Source: Jeotgalicoccus halotolerans (GTDB lineage Bacteria > Bacillota > Bacilli > Staphylococcales > Salinicoccaceae). Taken from it: 64,000 bases of DNA. The position numbers and the translations under genes were made by a program. The notes beneath the pieces were generated by a model that ran no database searches, was not told the DNA's origin, and was given only the letters and a program-made list of their open reading frames with translations. The stretch spans positions 1 to 64,000 of the forward strand of contig NZ_QUMW01000010.1 of NCBI RefSeq assembly GCF_003387165.1. Direction: 5' to 3'. Shown one piece after another: positions 1 through 8,563 of the stretch (positions are counted from its first letter, which is position 1; each line of letters begins with the position of its first letter).

Positions 1-125
1 AATTGGTCGCCTCAATGTCTGCTCCTAATTAATAGAAGACTTCTTTATTCGGAATTAAACGTTGACATATTGTCATTCAGTTTTCAATGTTCTTTGTGTT
101 TTTCAGGCAATCTCTGAAATCGCTT
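1..125 (-). other. 16S rRNA leader (5' part of an rRNA operon lying off the left edge)
   Basis: Read on the minus strand, positions 98-81 give a boxA-like antitermination element followed by a conserved block (about 80-50) that matches, from memory, the staphylococcal 16S leader containing 'ctgaatgacaatatgtcaacg'. The 16S gene itself is not in the window and should begin left of position 1. The tandem promoters just upstream support this reading. Confidence 0.75.
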
Positions 126-130
126 AAGTT

Positions 131-159
131 ATCTTAACATGTCTGTTTTTCAGATGCAA
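131..159 (-). promoter_or_regulatory. rRNA promoter P4 (closest to the 16S leader)
   Basis: Minus-strand -35 TTGCAT (159-154), 17-bp spacer and -10 TAAGAT (136-131). It lies about 35 bp before the boxA-like element. The spacer differs from that of P2 at a single base. Confidence 0.7.
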
Positions 160-226
160 CAACTTTTATTAAGTTTTTGTTAAGAATATAAAGTTTTAAT
201 TACGTCACGTTTGAAGCGACCTTTAT

Positions 227-255
227 ATCTTAGCACATTCAAGTTTCGAATGCAA
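227..255 (-). promoter_or_regulatory. rRNA promoter P3
   Basis: Minus-strand -35 TTGCAT (255-250), 17-bp spacer and -10 TAAGAT (232-227). It is the most diverged spacer in the array, but box sequences and spacing are kept. Confidence 0.7.
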
Positions 256-309
256 TAACTATTTTTAAGTGCTTGTTAAGTTTTATTCGCGCCTTTCGAC
301 GACTTTCAT

Positions 310-338
310 ATCATAACACGTCTGTTTTTCAGATGCAA
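310..338 (-). promoter_or_regulatory. rRNA promoter P2
   Basis: Minus-strand -35 TTGCAT (338-333), exactly 17 bp, then -10 TATGAT (315-310). The spacer is almost identical to that of P4, and the sequence after the -10 (ATATGAAAGTCGTC) resembles that after P1, so the promoters look duplicated. Confidence 0.75.
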
Positions 339-401
339 CAACTTTTTAACTTTTTATTAATCTTGTTAATTTTTGTTGCGTTGTGTTTTGACGACTTTTA
401 T

Positions 402-430
402 ATCTTACCAAGATACGTAGGAAAGGTCAA
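402..430 (-). promoter_or_regulatory. rRNA promoter P1 (farthest upstream)
   Basis: Minus-strand -35 TTGACC (430-425), 17-bp spacer and -10 TAAGAT (407-402). An A/T-only stretch just upstream of the -35 (about 434-460) looks like an UP element. It is the best -35 match of the four tandem promoters. Confidence 0.8.
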
Positions 431-464
431 CGCTTTTTATATATTAATTTTATATATTATAAAG

Positions 465-499
465 AAAGACCGCAAAATCAGCATTCTGCGGTCTTTTTT
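465..499 (-). terminator. Terminator after kbaA
   Basis: Arms aaagaccgca (465-474) and tgcggtcttt (487-496) form a perfect 10-bp stem with T-rich flanks on both strands. It ends the salA-kbaA transcript and separates it from the rRNA promoter array. Confidence 0.8.
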
Positions 500-536
500 C
501 ATCTTATATAGTTTTCTTCATAATATTTCCAGCTCA

Positions 537-1310
537 TTATTTCTTCTTATCCTGTTTCACAGCTTGCCGCGTTTTGTTTTTATAACCCATTTTCTCACGT
601 GCTTTAATTTGGCTTTCTTCTTTCGTACGCTTTTCTTCCGCTTCTTTTTTGAGATCACTGCGTTTTTGCTCATTAATATCACTTCTCGTGATACGGCCTC
701 TCTCTTCTTTTTCTTTTTGAGAGTCTTCTATATACTTCGGCAATCTAATCAGTTGATATGCGTTAGTCAGAATGACCGTAAATACTGAACGGTAGATCCA
801 GTTAGTCTCCTCTACTGATATAAAAGGAAGTAATGTGAGTGAAGTCATAAAAATCATAAAGAACGCCGAAGCTATAAATACATTCGCCTTTGTGATTTTA
901 TTTTTATAATATGCAAAGCCTACTCCAGCTACTACGATTATAATAGGAATCCATACAAAGGACCATGTAGAACCGTGATCTATCCCAACCTGTCTGAAAC
1001 GGAGATAGAACAAGTCGAAAACTGCGTACATTATTAGAAGAATCTGTACATACGGCCAGGCTTTTCTGAATATTCCCATGCCAAGCGGATGGATGAATAA
1101 ATATATATAGAAAACAACCTGACTGACTGTTGCTATTAACAGCCCGTAGCCGACCAGAAATATAAAGCCGGCAAAAAAGTCACCGAACTGGCCCTGGAAC
1201 AAATATTTCGTAACAGTTTCGTATTCAGTTATCAGACTGATGGCGGTAGTTATAACCGCACCAATCATTAATGTAACAAAATAAAACTTAACTAAATACT
1301 TCGATGTCAT
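537..1310 (-). CDS. kbaA: KbaA-like membrane protein with charged C-terminal tail
   Basis: Resembles KbaA, an integral membrane protein needed for full activity of the sporulation kinase KinB in Bacillus. Residues 1-190 hold about six hydrophobic segments. From about residue 195 to 257 the chain is hydrophilic and rich in K, E and R, ending QDKKK. Bacillus KbaA is roughly 200 residues, so this tail is an extra part. The ATG at 1310 overlaps the stop of the upstream ATPase gene by 4 nt, with a Shine-Dalgarno inside that gene, so the two are translationally coupled. The salA-kbaA-rRNA order matches Bacillus. In a coccus that does not sporulate the role cannot be KinB activation in sporulation and is unknown. 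Confident in family, not in function. Confidence 0.75.
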   Translation of the reverse strand: MTSKYLVKFYFVTLMIGAVITTAISLITEYETVTKYLFQGQFGDFFAGFIFLVGYGLLIATVSQVVFYIYLFIHPLGMGIFRKAWPYVQILLIMYAVFDLFYLRFRQVGIDHGSTWSFVWIPIIIVVAGVGFAYYKNKITKANVFIASAFFMIFMTSLTLLPFISVEETNWIYRSVFTVILTNAYQLIRLPKYIEDSQKEKEERGRITRSDINEQKRSDLKKEAEEKRTKEESQIKAREKMGYKNKTRQAVKQDKKK

Positions 1311-2356
1311 TCAGCAGTGCCTCCGATCACTTTCTTCGCCATGTCTGTATAGACAGCACTGATTTCATCATCTTTATATACTGACGGTGCAAAATCCTCT
1401 TCATTCCATTTCGGCTGACCCAGTGGAAGCTGTCCTAATAACGGCGTATTTAATTCATCTGCGAGCTTCTGGCCGCCGCCTTTACCAAAAATATACTCTT
1501 TGTTTCCTGTTTCTTTACTTTCAAAGTAACTCATATTTTCCACTACGCCGATAATCTCGTGATCTGTATGCTGTGCCATTGCACCAGCTCTTGCTGCAAC
1601 AAAAGCAGCAGTCGGGTGCGGTGTTGTAACGATGATTTCCTTACTGTGCGGCAGCATCTGGTGAATATCCAATGCCACATCACCGGTACCCGGTGGCAGG
1701 TCAAGCAGCAGATAATCCAGATCTCCCCACTTCACTTCTTCAAAGAAACTTGTCAGCATCTGGCCGAGCATCGGCCCTCTCCATATAACAGGCGTATTTT
1801 CTTCAACAAAGAAAGCCATGGAAATGACTTCGACACCAAATCTCTTTACTGGGATAATCGTTTCGCCGTCAAGTTCCGGACGTTCTGTAATACCCATCAT
1901 ATCCGGTACACTGAAACCGTATATATCGGCATCAATTAAACCGACTTTTTTGCCTTCTTTTGCAAGCGCAACTGCCAAATTCACAGCAACTGTCGATTTA
2001 CCAACGCCGCCTTTACCTGAAGCTACAGAAATAAATTCCGTCTTTCCGAGTGTAAAACCGCGTTCCATTGCACTGCCGCGTGTGGAGCGGAATTTTTCAA
2101 TTGTTTCATCCGGCAGCTCTTCAAAACGCAGTCCAACACTGTCTGCCCCCTCTTCTTTAAGCAGGCTGACGATTTTCATCTGCAGTTCCAATTGTTCCTG
2201 CCCGCCCTCGCGGCCAATTGCTATTTTAACACTGACGTGTTTTTTCTCTTCTTTAATACTGACTTGTAAAATCCCTTCGGTCTCACTGATCGGGACATTT
2301 AAAATCGGGTCGTTCAAATTTCCTACTAGTTCTCTTACCTGACTTTCAGTAATCAT
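1307..2356 (-). CDS. salA: Mrp/NBP35-family ATPase (SalA/ApbC-like)
   Basis: P-loop ATPase of the Mrp family, used in iron-sulfur cluster carriage; the Bacillus member SalA also acts as a regulator. Residues 1-95 form a MIP18/DUF59 domain. The deviant Walker A GKGGVGKS is at about 114-121, and DADIYG and DLPPGTGD follow. The C-terminal CxxC that many Mrp proteins use to bind a cluster is absent: the stretch around ENMSYFESKETGNKEYIFG has no cysteine. Its position directly before kbaA and an rRNA operon matches Bacillus salA. Length (349 aa) is normal. Confidence 0.85.
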   Translation of the reverse strand: MITESQVRELVGNLNDPILNVPISETEGILQVSIKEEKKHVSVKIAIGREGGQEQLELQMKIVSLLKEEGADSVGLRFEELPDETIEKFRSTRGSAMERGFTLGKTEFISVASGKGGVGKSTVAVNLAVALAKEGKKVGLIDADIYGFSVPDMMGITERPELDGETIIPVKRFGVEVISMAFFVEENTPVIWRGPMLGQMLTSFFEEVKWGDLDYLLLDLPPGTGDVALDIHQMLPHSKEIIVTTPHPTAAFVAARAGAMAQHTDHEIIGVVENMSYFESKETGNKEYIFGKGGGQKLADELNTPLLGQLPLGQPKWNEEDFAPSVYKDDEISAVYTDMAKKVIGGTAE

Positions 2357-2446
2357 GTATATGCTCCTTCATTCGACTTAATTCCATTACCGTTAATAAT
2401 AACACAACATCAGAGACGCTAATATAAACGAAAAGTGAATTTCCGG

Positions 2447-3997
2447 TTACATTTCAAAAACTGGCTCTCCGTCTATAACAGTTTTCAGCACTTTTGTTTC
2501 CTTGACTTCATCCGGTGTGACTGTCATGACATCTCTGTCCAGCACGATAAAGTCCGCAAAATATCCTTCAGCTATTCTGCCTTGTATATTTTCTCTGTAG
2601 ACAATTCTGGCCGCTTCAGTAGTATACATTTTAAACGCTTCAAAACGGGAGACAATTTGTTCCGGATTATATACAGTACCGTTATCCTCCCGGGTCATCA
2701 GCGCATGAATGCCGAGAAAAGGATTAACTTTTTCAATCGGTGCATCGGATGATCCGCCGAGTATAATACCTTTATCCAGCAGTGTTTTAAAAGGATATAA
2801 ATATTCTGCACGTGCACTGCCTATATATTCCTCTACCCACGGCATATCTGAAGTCAGGAAGGTCGGCTGAATATCGCAAACAACAGGCAATTTGGCGATA
2901 CGCTCAATTAAATCCGGCCGCAGCATACTGATATGAATCAGACGGTCATGCTTCCCTTTTGGCACAGGATACTTCTCTACAGCATCGAGCACCATTTCAA
3001 TTGCCCGGTCGCCAATCATATGAACAGCGATCGCATCATTATTAGCCCGGGCAGTCTGAACCAGCTGCTCCAGTTTTTCCACCGTGTGAATCTGCAGTCC
3101 TTTGTCTTGTGTACCGTTATACGGTTCGCTGACAAGTGCAGTCTTCGCTCCAAAAGCACCATCTGCAAAAATCTTCATCGCATCGCGTTCCACAAAGTTT
3201 TCTTTATATGTTTTATCAGCCTTAACGACATCTTCGTATACCTGCTCATGAGTCAGAAGATTCACCCTGAATTTTAATGCGTCTTTACCCAGCGTGTTTA
3301 AATAAGCATCCAGCGGCGCATTAAAATCACCGTAGTAGGCAAGATCTTCCGTATGAACATTCGCAATACCGAGAGACTGCAAATATTTAACACCGCGGGC
3401 AATGTCTTCCCCTAACGATTCGGCGGTATCTTCCACAGTTGCCGCACGCATTTCTTCAAACGCCTTGTCGTATACCCAGCCTGTCAGTTCACCATTCTTA
3501 TCTCGTTCAAAATATCCGCCTTCCGGGTCCTCGGTATCTTTAGTGATGTTCAATGCTTCGAAAGCTGCAGAGTTCACTACTCCCGCGTGCGCACAAATAC
3601 GCGTAATTAAAGTCGGTTTATCGGTCAGGTCATCCAGCTCTTCTGCTGTAATTTTATACTGGTTGTCGAAATTGTTTTCATCATAGCCGAGGATATTGTT
3701 CCAGCTGCGGTTTGTCTTAAACGCTTTAACCTGTTCTTTCATCTCATCGATGTCCGTTACATCGTCGAGTGCCAGCAGCTCCAGTTTCTTGCCGATCATA
3801 ACCAGATGCTGGTGCACATCGGTCAGGGCGGGCATCATTGTTTTACCTTTTAAATCAATAAATTCAGATGCAGATGATTTTAATTCTTTATAGCTCCCGG
3901 TTCTCTCAATCAGACCATTATGTATTAATACAGCCTCAACCGTATCCATAGGTGCATTCATCGTGTAAATTGTTCCGTTATAATATAATGTCGACAT
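2447..3997 (-). CDS. YtcJ-like metal-dependent amidohydrolase
   Basis: Amidohydrolase-superfamily enzyme of the YtcJ/exoenzyme-regulatory type, presumably cytosolic; substrate unknown. An N-terminal beta sandwich (about 1-55) is followed by MMPALTDVHQHL with the metal-binding HxH at residues 62 and 64. Later motifs include AVHMIGDRA (histidine ligand) and GGSSDAPIE (aspartate). The C-terminal sandwich ends in ADFIVLDRDVMTV. At 516 residues it is the normal family length. It lies on its own between salA and proC, with only about 90 bp to each neighbour. Confidence 0.8.
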   Translation of the reverse strand: MSTLYYNGTIYTMNAPMDTVEAVLIHNGLIERTGSYKELKSSASEFIDLKGKTMMPALTDVHQHLVMIGKKLELLALDDVTDIDEMKEQVKAFKTNRSWNNILGYDENNFDNQYKITAEELDDLTDKPTLITRICAHAGVVNSAAFEALNITKDTEDPEGGYFERDKNGELTGWVYDKAFEEMRAATVEDTAESLGEDIARGVKYLQSLGIANVHTEDLAYYGDFNAPLDAYLNTLGKDALKFRVNLLTHEQVYEDVVKADKTYKENFVERDAMKIFADGAFGAKTALVSEPYNGTQDKGLQIHTVEKLEQLVQTARANNDAIAVHMIGDRAIEMVLDAVEKYPVPKGKHDRLIHISMLRPDLIERIAKLPVVCDIQPTFLTSDMPWVEEYIGSARAEYLYPFKTLLDKGIILGGSSDAPIEKVNPFLGIHALMTREDNGTVYNPEQIVSRFEAFKMYTTEAARIVYRENIQGRIAEGYFADFIVLDRDVMTVTPDEVKETKVLKTVIDGEPVFEM

Positions 3998-4020
3998 CTA
4001 TTCCATACCTCTCATCTATA

Positions 4021-4058
4021 AAAAAATACTTTCATATATTATTATATATGAAAGTATT
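4021..4058 (-). terminator. Terminator after proC
   Basis: A 14-bp perfect stem, aatactttcatata (4025-4038) with tatatgaaagtatt (4045-4058). On the minus strand it is followed by a run of T. It lies 12 bp beyond the proC stop. Confidence 0.85.
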
Positions 4059-4069
4059 CCCAGATTCAT

Positions 4070-4870
4070 TTATCGTTCACTTAATTTTTTACTCCGGTCC
4101 CTCGCACTGCCGAGAGTCTTCGAAATCATTTCCTGAAGTTTGAATTCACTGAGCGTATCTAAGCCCGCTTCAGTCGTACCTGCCTTAGATGTAATATCCG
4201 TCCGCAGCTGTTCAAATGATTCAGGACGTTCCGATAAAGTTTTCCCTGTACCAATAACCAGGTTTCTCGTCAGTTTTTCCGCATCTTCTTTTGAAAATCC
4301 GAGTTCCTCGAGACTTTTCGCATACTGTTCGTAAATGTAGTACAGAAATGCTGGCCCTGAGCCGGTCGCCGCTGTAATGTTATCCATGCCTTCTTCACCA
4401 ACGACAACATTTTTACCGAAACTCGCCATTAATTCAATCAATTCGTCCTTGTTGTCGAAGTCATCCGAAAATGCAATGCCGTTAACCGAATACTGCACCA
4501 TTGCATTTGTATTCGGCATAATTCTCGCTACCGCATTTTCCATACCAGCTTCTTCCTGAATTCTCGCGATGTGAATACCCGCCATCACCGAAATCAGTTT
4601 TGTTTTCTTTTCCAAATACGGACGGATCCGTTCAGCTACATCTGTAAAGTTCTGGGGCTTGCTGGCGAGCACGATATAATCGGCATCTTTGCACAGTTCC
4701 GCATCATCGTAGGACACATTCACACCTAGCGATTCTTTAAATTCCATCGCTGCCACCCGGTTTGACTTACTCGTAATATAAATGTCTTCTGCTTTGACTG
4801 TTCCTTTTTCAATCATTCCTGTAAATATCGCACTGGCCATATTGCCTGCGCCAAAAAATACTATTTTCAT
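4070..4870 (-). CDS. proC: Pyrroline-5-carboxylate reductase
   Basis: Catalyses the last step of proline synthesis, NAD(P)H-dependent reduction of pyrroline-5-carboxylate. The N-terminal Rossmann fold starts MKIVFFGAGNMASAIF. The family segment AATGSGPAFLYYI comes before the C-terminal helical dimer domain with DITSKAGTTEAGL. I chose the ATG at 4870 (266 aa) over the GTG at 4879 because GGAG lies 8 nt upstream of the ATG but too close to the GTG. It is a single gene with its own terminator. Proline may matter as a compatible solute in salt-tolerant cocci; this is inference. Confidence 0.93.
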   Translation of the reverse strand: MKIVFFGAGNMASAIFTGMIEKGTVKAEDIYITSKSNRVAAMEFKESLGVNVSYDDAELCKDADYIVLASKPQNFTDVAERIRPYLEKKTKLISVMAGIHIARIQEEAGMENAVARIMPNTNAMVQYSVNGIAFSDDFDNKDELIELMASFGKNVVVGEEGMDNITAATGSGPAFLYYIYEQYAKSLEELGFSKEDAEKLTRNLVIGTGKTLSERPESFEQLRTDITSKAGTTEAGLDTLSEFKLQEMISKTLGSARDRSKKLSER

Positions 4871-4938
4871 TCCTACCACTCCGCTCAGTTTTTCATTCGT
4901 AAGCTGTCTATAATATCATATTATCCACAAAGGTTGCA

Positions 4939-5649
4939 TCAGATATAAAAAACAATCGCTGTATAGTGGCATATCGCTGCGATTATGATAAAGAAGTGCC
5001 AAATCATGTGAAAATATTTACGTGTTTTCTGCGCATAAAACCATGCCCCTGCAGTGTAAGCGAGTCCGCCGAGTATAATAAGGCCGATAAAGACCCACGA
5101 CGTTTCACTTATAATAGAAGGAATAAATGCAACTGCGGACCAGCCCATAATTAAATAAATTGCCAGACTGACTTTTTCGTTCACTACAGGTGCCAGCACC
5201 TTATAGAGAATACCGAGTATTGTTGCAACCCACTGCACGATAAGTATTACAAGGCCGAAGGTGCCGCCGACAACAGAAATTGCTATCGGTGTATACGTTC
5301 CGGCAATCGCCACGTAAATAAAACTGTGGTCGAGAAGACGCATAACATATTTATGATTTGTATTGTGCTCCATCGAATGGTACAGAGTGGAGGTCAAAAA
5401 CATTAGCAGCATACTGATGACGAATATTGAACCCCCGGCTGCATGAGACATACCACCCTCGAGATGCATATAGACAGCGGTAAACGGCAGCAGAAAAATA
5501 AATATTATCGCAGCTACCCCGTGACTGACCGCGTTGCCCACTTCTTCTCCGAACGTTAGGGGAACAACATTTTTCAAAGTTCTTTCTATCCTTGTAGATA
5601 CTTCTTCTTTATTATATTTGCTGCTTTCAGAATTTGACTCTTCAGCCAT
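4939..5649 (-). CDS. Hemolysin III family (PAQR-like) membrane protein
   Basis: Seven hydrophobic segments after a charged N-terminal tail of about 40 residues place this in the HlyIII/YqfA (PAQR) family. Conserved residues include the histidine in LYHSMEH, DHSFIYVAIAGTYTP and the C-terminal WHFFIIIAAICHY; these are the putative metal-ligand histidines of PAQR proteins. Despite the name, real haemolytic activity is unproven for most members. Its start overlaps the stop of the upstream UDP-sugar pyrophosphorylase-like gene by one base, so they form a coupled pair. The N-terminal tail is a little longer than usual. Confidence 0.85.
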   Translation of the reverse strand: MAEESNSESSKYNKEEVSTRIERTLKNVVPLTFGEEVGNAVSHGVAAIIFIFLLPFTAVYMHLEGGMSHAAGGSIFVISMLLMFLTSTLYHSMEHNTNHKYVMRLLDHSFIYVAIAGTYTPIAISVVGGTFGLVILIVQWVATILGILYKVLAPVVNEKVSLAIYLIMGWSAVAFIPSIISETSWVFIGLIILGGLAYTAGAWFYAQKTRKYFHMIWHFFIIIAAICHYTAIVFYI

Positions 5650-6797
5650 TAAATCAGTCCTTCTTCAGTTAAATCTTTAAAGGCAGTTTCTATACTGTCA
5701 TTTCCTGCTTTATTTTTAAGCGGTGAAAATTCACCTTTTCTGTCGACCTGAAGCGTATTGTGTTTATCAGCATATTTAAATGCATCAAAGTAAAACTTCT
5801 CAAACTTCAGTACCTCTTCTTTTACAACTGTTAAATGATGGTTGAGGTGTTCCAGTTTTTTCAGCGCCAGATGGTAAGGCATTTCACCGTCAGCTGCTTT
5901 ATTTAAAAAGTTCATGCTGTACATATGAATACCGATATTTGCGTTCGTGAATTTGTCTTCACTGCCGGCAGGAAGTTCCGTATATTCCACCACCCCTTTA
6001 CTGCCGTTCATTACAGCCAGACGTCCGACTGACTCACCAGATTTCGGCGTAATCGATTTCGATGTAATATCATTATTTTCAGTAACGTGGAGACCGACCA
6101 GTGCAGGATCCAGCACTTTAACGACAACATTGTCGACATTGTTCATAAATACGTGTTTTACGCCCGCCTGCTCCATCTCCTTGAGCATTCCGCTGTTCTT
6201 TAATGAGCTGAAAATCCCTCCGTTGCCGTTCGGTGTCAGCATAATGTCCTTATATTCGGTAAGAAGCAGTTCGCCCTCTTTGGTCAGTGGTGGAAAATGC
6301 TCCTGTTTAAAGAAGTGAATGTTTTCTTCCGGCACTTCAAAATAATTATGCTCTTTAAAGAAGTCCATCGTTTCTTCATGGTTGATATCGCTCGTCATAA
6401 TATACCAGCGAACTTTCAGCTCACCCTGTGCATTTTTAAACTCGAGAATCTGTCTTGCCTGAAGCTCGAACAGCGACACACCTTCAAATGAAAATGTTCC
6501 TTTCGGACCTGGGTGTTCAAGTCTTGTTCCCTGACCTCCGGCCATCAGTACAACCGCAACTTCGCCGCTGTCGACAGCAGTGTTCGCCGCTTCAGACACA
6601 GCATCTAAATCGAGTGCGGATTTCAGCACATAAGGCACCTCTTCTACTGAAGATAAATCCACTTCTGTTTTGTTGACATATGTTTCGTTATAAACACGTT
6701 CGATAGTATTAATATCGAGTGTCTCAAATTGTTCTTTCACTTTGTCCTGATAGCTGTCTTCCAGCAGATTGTATTGAGGAATCCATTTTTCAATCAT
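5649..6797 (-). CDS. UDPGP/UAP1-type nucleotidyltransferase
   Basis: Member of the UTP:hexose-1-phosphate uridylyltransferase family that includes eukaryotic UDP-N-acetylglucosamine pyrophosphorylase. The signature LMAGGQGTRLEHPGPKGTF (about 84-102) binds the nucleotide, and FMNNVDNVVVK is the metal-binding segment. It is unlike the bacterial GlmU or GalU families. The product is likely UDP-GlcNAc or UDP-glucose for envelope polymers; which one cannot be told from sequence. It is co-transcribed with the hemolysin III gene downstream and lies 16 bp after pdp. Confidence 0.8.
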   Translation of the reverse strand: MIEKWIPQYNLLEDSYQDKVKEQFETLDINTIERVYNETYVNKTEVDLSSVEEVPYVLKSALDLDAVSEAANTAVDSGEVAVVLMAGGQGTRLEHPGPKGTFSFEGVSLFELQARQILEFKNAQGELKVRWYIMTSDINHEETMDFFKEHNYFEVPEENIHFFKQEHFPPLTKEGELLLTEYKDIMLTPNGNGGIFSSLKNSGMLKEMEQAGVKHVFMNNVDNVVVKVLDPALVGLHVTENNDITSKSITPKSGESVGRLAVMNGSKGVVEYTELPAGSEDKFTNANIGIHMYSMNFLNKAADGEMPYHLALKKLEHLNHHLTVVKEEVLKFEKFYFDAFKYADKHNTLQVDRKGEFSPLKNKAGNDSIETAFKDLTEEGLI

Positions 6798-6812
6798 ATT
6801 TTTTCTCCTAAC

Positions 6813-8114
6813 TTATGCAGTAATAATCCGTTTGATGAGTTTCGTTCTTTTCTGTTCTTTACCGAAGTGGTAGCTGTCGATAACTTTCTGAGCGACGCTG
6901 TTCACGTCTTCAGTGTTCGCTGCAATTTTAGCGATAACATCGCCTTTTTGAACATAGTCTCCAACTTTCTTCTCGAGTACAATACCGACAGCGAGGTCGA
7001 TTTCGTCTTCTTTTGTCTGGCGTCCTGCACCGAGGATTGATGCTGCAACCCCGATATTTTCCGCATCGATGACTTCAACGTATCCTTCTTCTTCGCTGAC
7101 AACATCAAAGTGATATTCTGCCTGCGGCAGATTTTCAGGATGATCAACAAGCATGCCGTCGCCGCCCTGATTGTTAACGAAAACTTTAAACTTTTCTAAA
7201 GCACTGCCGTCCTTAATAACTTCCTCCAGCATAGCGCGTGCTTCATCGAGATCTTTTGCCTTGCCGCCGACAACTGCCATCTGTGCTCCAAGTGTTAATG
7301 ATAATTCAGTTAAGTCAGGAGGTCCTTCGCCTTTAAGCGTATCGATTGCTTCTTTCACTTCGTTTGCGTTACCGACAGCATAGCCGAGCGGTTCTTCCAT
7401 GCTTGAAATAATTGCCATCGTGCGGCGGCCGACATTATTACCAATACGCACCATTGTCTCAGCCAGTGCTACAGCATCTTCTTCTGTTTTCATAAATGCG
7501 CCGTCTCCGACTTTAACGTCTAAGACAATTGCATCTGCACCTGCAGCAATTTTTTTGCTCATTATAGAACTTGCAATTAACGGTATCGAGTTTACCGTTC
7601 CCGTAACATCGCGCAATGCGTAAATTAATTTATCGGCAGGTGTCAGGTTTCCGGACTGTCCGATAACCGCAACTTTATCCTTATTGACAAGATTCACAAA
7701 GTCATCCTGTGTCAATTCCACATGGAACCCCTTTAAAGCTTCAAGTTTGTCAATTGTTCCGCCGGTATGACCGAGCCCGCGCCCGCTCATTTTTGCAACG
7801 GGAACATCTAGTGCTGCTACTAAAGGTGCGAGCACTAATGTAGTTGTATCACCGACACCGCCTGTAGAGTGTTTATCCACTTTAATGCCGTCAATTGCAG
7901 ACAAATCAATCTGATCACCGGAATTCACCATAGCCATCGTAAGGTCAGCTGCTTCTTCAGGGGTCATATCGTTGAAGAACACCGCCATTAATAAAGCTGA
8001 AGCCTGATAGTCGGGAATTTCCCCATTTGTATATCCGTTAATGAAGAATTCAATCTCCTCTTTAGTCAATTCTTTGTTATCGCGTTTATTGGCGATAATA
8101 TCTACCATTCTCAT
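6813..8114 (-). CDS. pdp: Pyrimidine-nucleoside phosphorylase
   Basis: Splits uridine or thymidine (and deoxyuridine) with phosphate into base and (deoxy)ribose-1-phosphate in nucleoside salvage. The signature [17 protein letters not shown] is at about 110-126, preceded by the phosphate loop KHSTGGVGD (81-89). The C-terminal alpha/beta domain ends with a biotinyl-like fold ([16 protein letters not shown]). At 433 residues it is full length. The ATG at 8114 has GGAG at good distance. It is followed within 16 bp by the UDPGP gene and preceded by a small unknown gene, so the order is a four-gene operon. Confidence 0.93.
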   Translation of the reverse strand: MRMVDIIANKRDNKELTKEEIEFFINGYTNGEIPDYQASALLMAVFFNDMTPEEAADLTMAMVNSGDQIDLSAIDGIKVDKHSTGGVGDTTTLVLAPLVAALDVPVAKMSGRGLGHTGGTIDKLEALKGFHVELTQDDFVNLVNKDKVAVIGQSGNLTPADKLIYALRDVTGTVNSIPLIASSIMSKKIAAGADAIVLDVKVGDGAFMKTEEDAVALAETMVRIGNNVGRRTMAIISSMEEPLGYAVGNANEVKEAIDTLKGEGPPDLTELSLTLGAQMAVVGGKAKDLDEARAMLEEVIKDGSALEKFKVFVNNQGGDGMLVDHPENLPQAEYHFDVVSEEEGYVEVIDAENIGVAASILGAGRQTKEDEIDLAVGIVLEKKVGDYVQKGDVIAKIAANTEDVNSVAQKVIDSYHFGKEQKRTKLIKRIITA

Positions 8115-8129
8115 CGTAAAGTGCTCCTT

Positions 8130-8450
8130 CTATTTAGACGTTGCCGTCCATTCCTTTTTATTCTTATAGCGTTTCGTATGCGCATAAATATTCTCAGCCG
8201 CATAATCTTCATTAGTATACACTGTTATATCGAAATATGTCCCATTTTCACTGTGTTTTTCGTCAGTATAAATATCCTTTAAATGCACAAACAAATTTTT
8301 CATTGCCGTATGATCGAGGCTCGGATATTCACGTAAGATTTTCTTTTGCAGCCGGCCATTCTGTTCCAGCACTTCCTGCACAACAATAACAAACGATTCC
8401 GATTCCTTAATTACATCATCAAAAATATTAGTTTGTCCGCGTTCAGCCAT
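8130..8450 (-). CDS. Uncharacterised 106-residue protein upstream of pdp
   Basis: I do not recognise this protein. It has no signal peptide, membrane segment or cysteine. The first half looks helical, and residues 72-95 (TYFDITVYTNEDYAAENIYAHTKR) look like a beta strand followed by a helix. The start at 8450 has a clear GGAGG just upstream, and the stop is 15 bp before pdp, so it is expressed with pdp. It could be a small regulator or cofactor for nucleoside salvage, but nothing in the sequence proves that. Confidence 0.7.
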   Translation of the reverse strand: MAERGQTNIFDDVIKESESFVIVVQEVLEQNGRLQKKILREYPSLDHTAMKNLFVHLKDIYTDEKHSENGTYFDITVYTNEDYAAENIYAHTKRYKNKKEWTATSK

Positions 8451-8563
8451 AGTAAATCCTCCTCCCTGTTAACAAGCATATCCATTTCATCTTTTTAGTA
8501 TCTTCATTATACTTAAAATATGTCACAATTCATAACATGAACTTTAAAAGTGGAGGTACAAAT

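Noticed and set aside
120-400. Repeats at the left edge as a CRISPR array or transposon end
   Set aside because: Units are spaced irregularly (83-96 bp), diverge between copies, and each contains a -35/-10 pair, so promoters explain them.
273-788. Plus-strand frame of 171 codons at the left edge
   Set aside because: It runs across the rRNA promoter array, a terminator and the antisense of kbaA, is phenylalanine/leucine-rich noise, and has no Shine-Dalgarno.
1818-2342. 174-codon plus-strand frame opposite salA
   Set aside because: Serine/proline-rich mirror of a strongly conserved ATPase gene; no start signal.
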